Shown here piece after piece: positions 1-7,523 of a stretch of 59,121 bases of DNA; position 1 is the first letter of the stretch, and each line of letters opens with the position of its first letter. This DNA is from Faecalibacterium gallinarum (GTDB lineage: Bacteria > Bacillota > Clostridia > Oscillospirales > Ruminococcaceae). The DNA lies in assembly GCF_022180365.1 (NCBI RefSeq), contig NZ_BQKV01000036.1, positions 1 through 59,121 of the forward strand, in the 5' to 3' direction. The translations under genes were made by a program, and so were the position numbers. The notes below the pieces were generated by a model. The model ran no database searches, was not told the origin of the DNA, and saw only the letters and a list, made by a program, of their open reading frames with translations.

Positions 1-48
1 GCGGCCGCCCGCTTCTTCTTATTTAAATCACCAAAGGAGTATTGCAGC

Positions 49-1323
49 ATGAGTATCCTGACCGTTTCCGCCGACCACCGCCATCTGGAGCAGGAGGGCA
101 AACCCTTTTTCTGGCTGGCCGATACCATCTGGAGCGCTTTCACCAACATCACCCTGGAAGACTGGGCCTATTACCTCAAGCGCCGCCGGGAACAGGGGTT
201 CACGGTGCTGCAAATCAACACCCTGGCCCAGTGGGACCGGGGCGAAAGTCCCCTGCCCTGGGCGCCTTTCGCTCTGGCGGAGGATGGATTCCCCGATTAC
301 AGCCAGCCCCAGCAGGACTATTTTGACCACGCCCGCCAGATGTGCCGGATGGCCCGGGCCGAAGGTTTCACCCTGGCGCTGGTGGTGCTCTGGTCCAACC
401 AGGTGCCCGGCACCTGGGCCAACCATCTGATTCCCCGTTTCGCCATCCCCCGGGATCAGCTGACGGGGGTTCTGACCAAAATTTACGACAGCTTCGACGA
501 GTTCGAGCCGGTCTACGTCATCAGCGGGGACACCGACTTCCCCACCGAGGAAGCCAATGAATACTACCAGGCCGCCTTTGACCTGCTGGCCCAGCGGGGC
601 TTTGCGGGGCTGAAAACCATGCACCTCCGGGGCCGTTTGACCGACATCCCCGACCAGTTCGCCCGGCAGATGGATTTTTATATCTACCAATCCGGCCACA
701 ACAGCAGCGGCCAGGCCACGACCTACCTGGCCGCCGAGGTGCTGTCCAACCGGGAACCCCGCCGCCCGGTCATCAACAGTGAGCCCTGTTACGAGCAGAT
801 GGGATACAGCCACAATCTCTATGGCCGGTTCGGTCGGTTTGCGATCCGCCGCGCCGCCTGGCAGAGCCTGCTCTCGGGCGCCTGCGCCGGGGTCACCTAC
901 GGCGCCCACGGAGTGTGGAACTGGGTTTCCGCCGGTCTTCGCCCCACTCTGGCCCTGGGCGAGGCCTTCGACGCTCCTCAGCCCCACCAGGCGGCGCTTC
1001 ATTTCCCCGGCGCCTGGGACTACGGTTTCGCCCGGGAGGTGTTCGATACTTACGGCATCGGCACCCTGGTTCCCTGTCAGGAACGGGTGGCCCACACCTC
1101 CCCTGAGATCCGGATTGCCAAAACTCCGGATGAATCCCTCTGCCTGATCTATCTGCCGGTGAACACCCAGCTCACCCTGAACGGGGATTTCTCGGGTCGC
1201 AGCGTCCGTGCCTACGACCTGGCCAGCCGCCGCACCGCCTGGCTGACCCCGACGTTCCAGGAGGGAGTCACCACCCTGCCCATGCACCCCTTTGAAGAGG
1301 ATGTACTGCTGATTCTGCGCTGA
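49..1323 (+). CDS. DUF4038 (GH140-like) glycoside hydrolase
   Basis: A 424-residue protein with a DUF4038-type (beta/alpha)8 barrel, the fold of GH140 apiosidases. The N-terminus shows the family hallmark GKPFFWLADT (residues 18-27). Candidate catalytic acids are D161/D163 in SGDTDF and E245 in NSEPCYE, placed by analogy with the family. There is no signal peptide, so it should work in the cytoplasm on an imported oligosaccharide or sugar phosphate. The ATG is preceded by AAAGGAG at 9 nt. A second DUF4038 protein is encoded at 4430-6034 on the other strand; the two share the barrel but this one lacks the DUF5060 domain. Its own promoter lies outside the window. Apiosidase activity is only one possibility; the substrate is unknown. 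Confidence 0.8.
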   Translation: MSILTVSADHRHLEQEGKPFFWLADTIWSAFTNITLEDWAYYLKRRREQGFTVLQINTLAQWDRGESPLPWAPFALAEDGFPDYSQPQQDYFDHARQMCRMARAEGFTLALVVLWSNQVPGTWANHLIPRFAIPRDQLTGVLTKIYDSFDEFEPVYVISGDTDFPTEEANEYYQAAFDLLAQRGFAGLKTMHLRGRLTDIPDQFARQMDFYIYQSGHNSSGQATTYLAAEVLSNREPRRPVINSEPCYEQMGYSHNLYGRFGRFAIRRAAWQSLLSGACAGVTYGAHGVWNWVSAGLRPTLALGEAFDAPQPHQAALHFPGAWDYGFAREVFDTYGIGTLVPCQERVAHTSPEIRIAKTPDESLCLIYLPVNTQLTLNGDFSGRSVRAYDLASRRTAWLTPTFQEGVTTLPMHPFEEDVLLILR

Positions 1324-1340
1324 TCCTTTCAGCGGGACAG

Positions 1341-1376
1341 AAAAACTCCCTGCGGGAATTCCCGCAGGGAGTTTTT
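1341..1376. terminator. Bidirectional intrinsic terminator
   Basis: A near-perfect palindrome (AACTCCCTGCGGG / CCCGCAGGGAGTT) has A residues on the left and T residues on the right. It can therefore end transcription of the rightward glycosidase and of the leftward fucU-like operon that converge here. Confidence 0.9.
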
Positions 1377-1391
1377 CCTTTGCTTTATGAT

Positions 1392-1832
1392 TCAGCAAAT
1401 CCCTTTTTGAAAGATCACGCAGCCGTAGCGGTGCGTCTCGCCCGCCGCCACTACCGCATAGGCGTCCCGGGCCAGGGCATAAAAAGCTTCCCGATCTACC
1501 ACCCGGCACTTTTGGGCTGCTTCCGGCTCGTATTTTGCCACCACGGCGCGGATGGCTTTGCACTGATCCAGCGGCTGCAGCTCTCCCTTTGAGTCTTCCA
1601 GCCCCATCAGGATTACCGGGGCCTCCGCCCAATCGTCCAGCGGGAATAGCTGCAAAATTGCATCGGCCAGTTTCTCCGTCGGCAGGCCGTCCGCCCGCAC
1701 CAGGATACGATCCCGGGCCATGGATGCCGCCGCAAAATTGGCGTCCCCGATCACAAGGGTATCGCCGTGGCCCATCTCGGCCAAAACTTTGAGCAGCTGT
1801 GGCGAAAGAAGCGGAGAAATCCCTTTCAGCAT
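1392..1832 (-). CDS. fucU: FucU/RbsD-family sugar mutarotase
   Basis: A 146-residue protein of the RbsD/FucU family, which interconverts sugar anomers (fucose or ribose mutarotases). The N-terminus (MLKGISPLLSPQLLKVL) and GHGDTLVIGDANFA with conserved His22 are typical of FucU, and the RYG near the C-terminus fits the family. It is the last gene of a leftward operon, 16 nt after the metallo-hydrolase gene, and stops just before a bidirectional terminator. In this setting it probably speeds anomer conversion of the monosaccharide released by the neighbouring glycosidases. Whether that sugar is fucose is not shown, because no fucose isomerase, kinase or aldolase lies nearby. Confidence 0.85.
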   Translation of the reverse strand: MLKGISPLLSPQLLKVLAEMGHGDTLVIGDANFAAASMARDRILVRADGLPTEKLADAILQLFPLDDWAEAPVILMGLEDSKGELQPLDQCKAIRAVVAKYEPEAAQKCRVVDREAFYALARDAYAVVAAGETHRYGCVIFQKGIC

Positions 1833-1848
1833 TCTTTATTCCCCCTGT

Positions 1849-2883
1849 TCAGATGGTCGAAGCCAGCGGCTCCGGGGTATCCCAGATCCGATTCAAGTAG
1901 TAGCAGACCCGGCAGTCATTCCGGCGCAGTTCCCGGTCAAAGATCCCGTCCGGCGTCAGTTTGCGCAGCAGGCAGAAGCAGGCCCGGCCATCGTTCAGGG
2001 CTACATCCTCGGCGTAACCGGCATCGATCAGCACCTGCGCCAGCCCCTCAAAATGCGGGGAACGCCGGGCGTACACCTTTTTGCCGTCCTTTTCGGAAAT
2101 GGTGGCCACCCGGTCACAGTAGGGCTTGTAGTGCTGCACCCCCTCGTCTGCGTGGCCTTCCAGAATATATTTCAGGGTATCATAATAGCGGTCCACATAG
2201 ACGGCGTCATGAACTCCGTTGCCGGCACACAGACGGTCGTAGCTGCCCCGCAGGGCTTTCCAGCGGGCCACGTTGCGGAAGGAATGTTCCACCGAAATCC
2301 GGCTGTCAAAGAAGTTGCCGTTCAGCTCGTCGCCGCAGAACAGAATACGGGAAGTCCGGTCCAAAAATTGAAGGCTGCCCTGGCAATGTTCCTCGATGTT
2401 GAGCACCTCGAGTTTGCGGCAGCCCAGGTCAATGACATCCCCTTCCTTCAAAAAGACCACCGGGTAATCGTCCGGGAAAGTGATCTGGTCCGCCCGCTGT
2501 GCAAACTCGGCCATGGGTTTATTGCGGTTGGGGTAGGTTTTTTCGTGCATATACACCACATCGAACAAATAACCATTGGGGGTGTGGTCAAAGTGGCTGT
2601 GGGTCAGCAGCATCCGGTAAAGAGGCTTCGAGGGGCAGAGGCTCTGGCAAAATTCCCGAATATTCCCGGCCCCCATGCCGCCGTCAATCACCACCAGCTC
2701 CTCGTCCCCCTCCACCACATAGGAGTAGTCGCCGTCGCTCAGCACCTGCCACACCCCTTCGGCCAGGGGCACCGCCTTGAAATACGGTTCACTCATGGGG
2801 CGGATGTCGCCCATCTCATCCTCGATGAGAATATCGCTCATGCAGCTCCAGTCCACCGGCTGCATATTCTTTTTCCATTTCAT
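1849..2883 (-). CDS. Metallo-beta-lactamase-fold hydrolase
   Basis: A 344-residue MBL-fold enzyme. The metal motif HSHFDH is at residues 95-100, with a further candidate ligand His166 (IEEHCQG) and bridging Asp185 (FCGDEL), so the dinuclear metal site looks complete. The N-terminal 40 residues precede the usual start of the fold (GVWQVLSDGDYSYVV). There is no signal peptide. The ATG follows AAAGGATGG at a suitable distance. It sits between a PTS permease gene and a fucU-like gene in a carbohydrate operon, so a role as sugar lactonase or phosphoester hydrolase is inferred. The substrate cannot be read from the sequence. Confidence 0.8.
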   Translation of the reverse strand: MKWKKNMQPVDWSCMSDILIEDEMGDIRPMSEPYFKAVPLAEGVWQVLSDGDYSYVVEGDEELVVIDGGMGAGNIREFCQSLCPSKPLYRMLLTHSHFDHTPNGYLFDVVYMHEKTYPNRNKPMAEFAQRADQITFPDDYPVVFLKEGDVIDLGCRKLEVLNIEEHCQGSLQFLDRTSRILFCGDELNGNFFDSRISVEHSFRNVARWKALRGSYDRLCAGNGVHDAVYVDRYYDTLKYILEGHADEGVQHYKPYCDRVATISEKDGKKVYARRSPHFEGLAQVLIDAGYAEDVALNDGRACFCLLRKLTPDGIFDRELRRNDCRVCYYLNRIWDTPEPLASTI

Positions 2884-2945
2884 CGAAAAACCATCCTTTC
2901 TTTTCGCTCTCTCCCCTAAAACAATGCAGCCGCCAGCCTGCTCTG

Positions 2946-2964
2946 AAAAAGCCGCCCGGCGACT
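2946..2964 (-). terminator. Weak terminator/attenuator after PTS gene
   Basis: Read leftward, AGTCGC-CGG-GCGGCT is followed by a short run of U. It lies between the PTS permease and the MBL hydrolase genes and could lower expression of the two distal genes. The 6-bp stem contains a G-U pair, so strength is uncertain. Confidence 0.45.
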
Positions 2965-3018
2965 GCACGGTAGAGCGCCCCGCGCTCTTATGTAAAGGAA
3001 GAAAATGCAAGCAATCGT

Positions 3019-4398
3019 TTATTTGTCCAGCAGGGAGTCACTGAAGGTAAGGTAAGACGCAATCGCGCTGCCAAAGAAACCTACCAGCACGCCCACCAGA
3101 ATTCCCACACCGCCGGGCAGCAGGGACACAAACATGGGCATAGTATAGATGCTGATGCCGCCCAGCTGGATGGTGCAGTCCGCCCCGGCTATTGCGATGA
3201 TGGCGCCGCCGACGCCGGTGAAAATGCTGGCGCAGAGGAAGGGGCGCTTATATTTCAGGTTGACGCCATAGATGGCGGGCTCGGAAATGGTGCCGAAGAT
3301 ACCCGAGATAAAGGCGGCAATGCCCACATCTTTCAGGTCCTTGTTCCGGGTGCGCAGTGCAACGCCCAGCGCCGCACCCGCATGGGCAAAGGTGCAGGGG
3401 AAGGTGGCCGGCAGCATCCGCATATGGCCGGTGGTCATCAGGTTGTTCAGCTCGATCATAACCAGCGGGAAGTGCAGGCCCATCATAATCATCAGAGACC
3501 ACAGTGCGCCCACCACAAAACCGGTGACCGGGGGTGCAATCGTCATCAGGAAGGTGATGCCGTCGGCGATGGCGCCGCCCACCACATCGGTAACCGGGCC
3601 AATGACAATCAACGTGACGGGGATGGTCACCAGCAGGTCCAGCAGCGGTACAAAGATATTGGCCACCACCTTCGGGACAATCCGTTTCCAGAATTTATCC
3701 ACCAGCGCCAGCAGCATGCAGCCAAACAGCACCGGCAGAACCGTCTGGGGATAGCTGATCAGGCTTACCGGGACCCCTGCGAAGGTCACCGCCTCACCGG
3801 CACTGTACATGGCGGTAAGATCCGGATAAACCAGCACACCGCCGATGACCATGCCGAGGAACTGGTTCACGCCAAACTTTTTGGCCGTACTTGCGCCCAG
3901 AATGATGGGCAGGAAGTAGAAGAACGCATCGCCCATGGCATACAGGATGCGGTAGGTGGTGCTCTCGGTGGAGAGCAGGTTGAGCATGGGGAGCATGGCG
4001 CACAGGGCTTTCAGCAAGCCGGCCGCCGTCATGGCAGGCAGGGTGGGCAGAAAAGCGCCCGAAACCATATCCACAACGACGTCCAGCGGCCGCTTCTTTT
4101 TGAGGTCTTCTTCCTCGCGGATCGCCACTGCCCCTTCCAGGGTGACGCCAGGCAGCCGGCCCAGAGCCTGGTAAGCGTCGTCCACGTCGCTGCCGATGAC
4201 CACCTGATACTGGCCGCCGGCCTGTACCACGCTGACAACCCCTTTGATCTTCTTGATGGCGTCGGTGTTTGCTTTGCTCTCGTCCTTCAGTTTAAAGCGC
4301 AGGCGAGTGATGCAGTGGGTCACAGAGATGACGTTCTCTGCGCCGCCGATCTGTTCCAGAATATTTCTGGCCAGCTCGTCGTAGTTCTTCTTTGCCAT
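3019..4398 (-). CDS. PTS sugar permease EIIBC, beta-glucoside family
   Basis: A 459-residue sugar-specific PTS permease of the glucose/beta-glucoside superfamily. The EIIB domain (about residues 1-85) carries the phosphorylated Cys29 in VTHCITRLRF. The EIIC membrane domain (about 100-455) has ten or so hydrophobic segments. There is no C-terminal EIIA domain, so phosphate must come from an EIIA encoded elsewhere. It imports and phosphorylates a sugar, probably a glycoside, delivering it to the cytoplasmic glycosidase encoded 31 nt upstream. SD GGAGAAG precedes the ATG. Together with the IIBC at 14058-15452, the window has two such EIIA-less permeases. Confidence 0.9.
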   Translation of the reverse strand: MAKKNYDELARNILEQIGGAENVISVTHCITRLRFKLKDESKANTDAIKKIKGVVSVVQAGGQYQVVIGSDVDDAYQALGRLPGVTLEGAVAIREEEDLKKKRPLDVVVDMVSGAFLPTLPAMTAAGLLKALCAMLPMLNLLSTESTTYRILYAMGDAFFYFLPIILGASTAKKFGVNQFLGMVIGGVLVYPDLTAMYSAGEAVTFAGVPVSLISYPQTVLPVLFGCMLLALVDKFWKRIVPKVVANIFVPLLDLLVTIPVTLIVIGPVTDVVGGAIADGITFLMTIAPPVTGFVVGALWSLMIMMGLHFPLVMIELNNLMTTGHMRMLPATFPCTFAHAGAALGVALRTRNKDLKDVGIAAFISGIFGTISEPAIYGVNLKYKRPFLCASIFTGVGGAIIAIAGADCTIQLGGISIYTMPMFVSLLPGGVGILVGVLVGFFGSAIASYLTFSDSLLDK

Positions 4399-4429
4399 GA
4401 AACTTCTCCTCTCTCTTATAAAAACGGCT

Positions 4430-6034
4430 TTATGCCTCTTCGGCCGTAACCAACAGCAGCCAATCGCCGGGCCCCGGTTTGGCGGGCGGAGTCCAGCACC
4501 CGCTCTGCGGCGTCACCGGCTCGTCCCAGGCCCGGCTTTCCCCGGTTCGGGGATCGAACCATTCCGCCCGGTAGGGCTCATCCCGCAGCCCTTCCAGGGT
4601 GATGGATTTGCGGGTACTGTCCGCATAATAGAGCACCAACCGGGTGGCGTCCCGGTTCAGGGTGACATAGGGCTGCTTTTTGGCAAAGGGGCTGAAGGAC
4701 TGTTCCTCCGCCTGTGCCCCATAGGGATACAGCTCCCAGAAATGCGCTTTTTCATAAAAGCGCCGCATATAGCCCATCTGTTCCCCGCCGGGGCCGTCGA
4801 TGGCCTCCGCCCAGGTAATATCAAACCGATTGAACAAGGACATGGGGTTTGGCTGACCTTTTTCCCAAACTACATCCCAAATGCCCTGTGCGCCGTAGGT
4901 ATAGCCGCAGCCGCCCGCCTGAATGGACATGTAGGCCACCCGCCGGAGCATGTCCGCAGTACAGAGGCGGGTACCCAGCTCTTCCAGGGTAGAGCAATAC
5001 TCATAGAGGGCCTCCCCCTCCACAAAGGGCTTGGGATGTTTTTGGCAGTAGGAGGTATAATCCCGCAGGCTGATGGGATAGTCCCCATGGCCCGCCTGGT
5101 TGAGGGCAAAATCAAACCAGGATTCGTCCTGATAATACTCCGCAAAGGGGCGTTCGTTGGTGTAGTGGGCCGTTTGCAGCTGACCATAACCATCCAGCCG
5201 TTCGATCAGCAGCGCCACCTCCCGCCAGCCGTCAATCCGCTTTTGGCGGGCCTCTCCCCCTTCATAACCGGCGGTCTCACCGGCCAGCGTCCACACCATG
5301 GGCAGGGCACCGTAGCGGGCCACCAGATACCGCGCCAGATTTTTCTGGTGCTGGATGTCATTGTCAATGGACATAAACCACGCCTGGCCCAAAGCATTCA
5401 CCAGCCCCAGATCCGCCAGGTACTGCATCCGGCGGTCCAGTTCTTTCTGGTAAAACGCCACATTGGGTAGATCGGAGGGGCTGCTTTCGTCCCAGTACCG
5501 GCCGTTGCCTCCCATCGCCCGATCGCTGCGCAGGTTGGTCTGATAAACCGTGTATCCCTGGCGGGCCCGGCGGTCCGCCATCCCCCGGAACATGCTGTCC
5601 ATGCCAGGGTGGTTGGACTCGTCCCATTTTTCGCGGCAGGCAAACTCCCAGTGAGTATCTCCCAGCCAGAAGAAGGGGGTGCCGTCTGCATAACACAAAA
5701 ACCGGCCATTTTCCGCCACCCGCAAAAAACCGTGCTGATAGATGGCCAAATCCCCCTCATAGGGCACCGCTTCCACCGTCCAGGCAGCGCCATTCAGACC
5801 GGTTTCATCGGGAGCTTCCAGCCGGGCCTGCCAGACCCCCAGCTCGGTGGGCGCAAAGGAAACCTTGTAGTTGTCTGCGCCGTCCCAGTATGCCTCACGG
5901 CGAATTTTCCGCCCCGAAGGAGCGGTAAACTCCGCCCAGATCTGCACATCCAAAAAAGGGTTTTGGTAAGACCGCTGACTTTGGAAATCAAAAATCCCCG
6001 CGCGCCAGAGGGGCAGAATTTTGGGGTTGAGCAT
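4430..6034 (-). CDS. DUF5060-DUF4038 glycoside hydrolase
   Basis: A 534-residue cytoplasmic enzyme with three parts. A DUF5060-like beta-sandwich occupies about residues 5-95. A DUF4038 barrel follows from about 105, with hallmark GTPFFWLGDTHWE near 118-130 and candidate catalytic residues E253 (LAGETAG) and E341 (VEGEALYE). A small C-terminal beta domain begins near 450. The ATG has a strong SD (AGGAGG, 5-nt spacing). It is the first gene of the leftward operon glycosidase-PTS-MBL-fucU and is divergent from a LacI-type repressor. DUF4038 proteins are usually exported, but none of the signals for export are seen here, so it may act on a PTS-phosphorylated glycoside. Confidence 0.85.
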   Translation of the reverse strand: MLNPKILPLWRAGIFDFQSQRSYQNPFLDVQIWAEFTAPSGRKIRREAYWDGADNYKVSFAPTELGVWQARLEAPDETGLNGAAWTVEAVPYEGDLAIYQHGFLRVAENGRFLCYADGTPFFWLGDTHWEFACREKWDESNHPGMDSMFRGMADRRARQGYTVYQTNLRSDRAMGGNGRYWDESSPSDLPNVAFYQKELDRRMQYLADLGLVNALGQAWFMSIDNDIQHQKNLARYLVARYGALPMVWTLAGETAGYEGGEARQKRIDGWREVALLIERLDGYGQLQTAHYTNERPFAEYYQDESWFDFALNQAGHGDYPISLRDYTSYCQKHPKPFVEGEALYEYCSTLEELGTRLCTADMLRRVAYMSIQAGGCGYTYGAQGIWDVVWEKGQPNPMSLFNRFDITWAEAIDGPGGEQMGYMRRFYEKAHFWELYPYGAQAEEQSFSPFAKKQPYVTLNRDATRLVLYYADSTRKSITLEGLRDEPYRAEWFDPRTGESRAWDEPVTPQSGCWTPPAKPGPGDWLLLVTAEEA

Positions 6035-6336
6035 AAAATCCTCCTATCTCATCCAGATTTTGGGCCTCTTGTCGGCGGGGTTTGCCTTGTCTTTCCGCCG
6101 TTTTGTTCGCGCCCTTTCGACGTTCTCAATCTATCACGAACGGATTTGAATAGCAACAAATAATTTAGTAAATCAACTTAATATTTTGCTTAATTTCATC
6201 TATTTCCATGAATCTATATTTCTATTGTTCGTTTTTTATGGTAAAATAAGCTCAAATCAAGGGGCGGGCCACAGTCCCCGCATTTCATCTGCGATCATTC
6301 TTTCATCCTCTCGATTGGTAGAACGGAGGCGTCTCC
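6035..6336. promoter_or_regulatory. Divergent control region with candidate LacI operator
   Basis: This 302-bp AT-rich region separates the leftward sugar operon from the rightward LacI gene. ATTTAGTAAAT at 6163-6173 is a perfect inverted repeat around one base and is the best operator candidate. It overlaps the spacer of a possible leftward promoter (TTGATT near 6172-6177 and TATTCA near 6153-6158). A TAAAAT near 6242 could be a -10 for the regulator gene, without a convincing -35. The arrangement suggests the LacI protein represses the operon and perhaps itself. Confidence 0.5.
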
Positions 6337-7332
6337 ATGTCTGTTACTGCAAAAGAAATTGCCCGTCAGCTGGGCCTATCCGAAGCCACCGTCTCTTTCG
6401 CTCTGCGGGGCAAAAGCGGCGTCAGCACCCAGACCACCCATCGTGTTCTGGAAACCGCCCGTGCCCTCGGGTATGATTTTTCCCGGCTGAACTCCCCCAG
6501 CCGGCGAACCGGCAGCATCTGCGTGGCCTACTACAACAAGCACGGCATCTTTGACAACCCGTTCTTTATGGCGCTGCAAAACGGGGTGGAAAGCGCCTTT
6601 AAAGAGACCACCTATACCCTGACGGTCTCCTACATTGATACGGCGGAAAACATCCGTGACCAGCTGGAACTGCTGATCTCCAAGGGCTGTGACGGGATTC
6701 TTCTGTATGCTACCGAATTGACCCGGGAAGAGTACCAGCCCTTTTTGGATCTGCGGATTCCAGTGGTGCTGCTGGATTCCTCCCTGCCGTCCCAGCAGAC
6801 CGACTGTGTCGTCATTAACAACGAAGAAGGGGCCTACACCGCCACCAATTACCTGATTCGCAAACGGCACAGCCAGCCCGGTTATCTGCGCTGCCGCACC
6901 CGGCTGTATAACTTTGTTCAGCGGGAACGGGGATACTACCGCGCCATTCAGGAGAACGGATTTTCTGTCTCGGAATGCATCATTCACGATCTGCCCATCA
7001 ACTGCTCCGTCTATCGTGAGCTGAAAGAACTGCTTCGCTCTGACTGCCCCATCGCCAGCTGTTATTTTGCCGACAACGATTTTATCGCCCTGGACGCCAT
7101 CCGGGCTTTTCAGGAATTTGGGTATCGTGTCCCCCAGGATATCGCCGTGGTGGGCTTCGACAATCTGGCCGCCTCTGCCCGCTCCACCCCGCCCCTCACC
7201 ACCGTGAACGTCCCCAAGGAATACATGGGCAAGCTGGCCGCCGAGCGGATGCTGACCATTCTCTCGGAAAAAGAATTTCATCCCATCAAACTGGAAGTTT
7301 GCACCCAGTTGGTCAAACGCGGCAGCGTGTAA
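6337..7332 (+). CDS. LacI-family transcriptional regulator
   Basis: A 331-residue LacI/GalR-type regulator. The N-terminal helix-turn-helix is clear (VTAKEIARQLGLSEATVSFA, residues 3-22, then the hinge helix ETARALGYDFSRLN). The remainder is a periplasmic-binding-protein-like sugar sensor (SICVAYYNKHGIFDNPFF onward; VVGFDNLAASA near the end). SD CGGAGGCG precedes the ATG. Divergent orientation to the DUF4038/PTS operon, with an inverted repeat between them, implies that it controls that operon in response to the imported sugar or its phosphate. Confidence 0.93.
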   Translation: MSVTAKEIARQLGLSEATVSFALRGKSGVSTQTTHRVLETARALGYDFSRLNSPSRRTGSICVAYYNKHGIFDNPFFMALQNGVESAFKETTYTLTVSYIDTAENIRDQLELLISKGCDGILLYATELTREEYQPFLDLRIPVVLLDSSLPSQQTDCVVINNEEGAYTATNYLIRKRHSQPGYLRCRTRLYNFVQRERGYYRAIQENGFSVSECIIHDLPINCSVYRELKELLRSDCPIASCYFADNDFIALDAIRAFQEFGYRVPQDIAVVGFDNLAASARSTPPLTTVNVPKEYMGKLAAERMLTILSEKEFHPIKLEVCTQLVKRGSV

Positions 7333-7382
7333 TGAAAAAGAATGCCCGGGCCGCCTCTCTCCCCTGCACAGGGTACAAAAAA

Positions 7383-7430
7383 AGCCGCACACTCTCTGGA
7401 ATGTCCACGATGAGTGTGCGGCTTCTTCAT
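7383..7430. terminator. Intrinsic terminator
   Basis: A 12-bp perfect stem (AGCCGCACACTC / GAGTGTGCGGCT) with a 17-nt loop. T-rich sequence flanks it on both strands, so it can serve the LacI gene and the converging DUF262 gene. Confidence 0.8.
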
Positions 7431-7523
7431 TCAAGTCAGAATTCGCATGATTTATATTGATCCAAAGATCTTCTCCATCTGGGTGCCAACGGCATCCTCA
7501 GAATGGGTCAAAATGATCCCGGC

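Noticed and set aside
1392-1832. A fucose utilisation locus based on the FucU-like gene
   Set aside because: No fucose isomerase, fuculokinase, aldolase or fucosidase is present; mutarotase specificity cannot be inferred from this gene alone.
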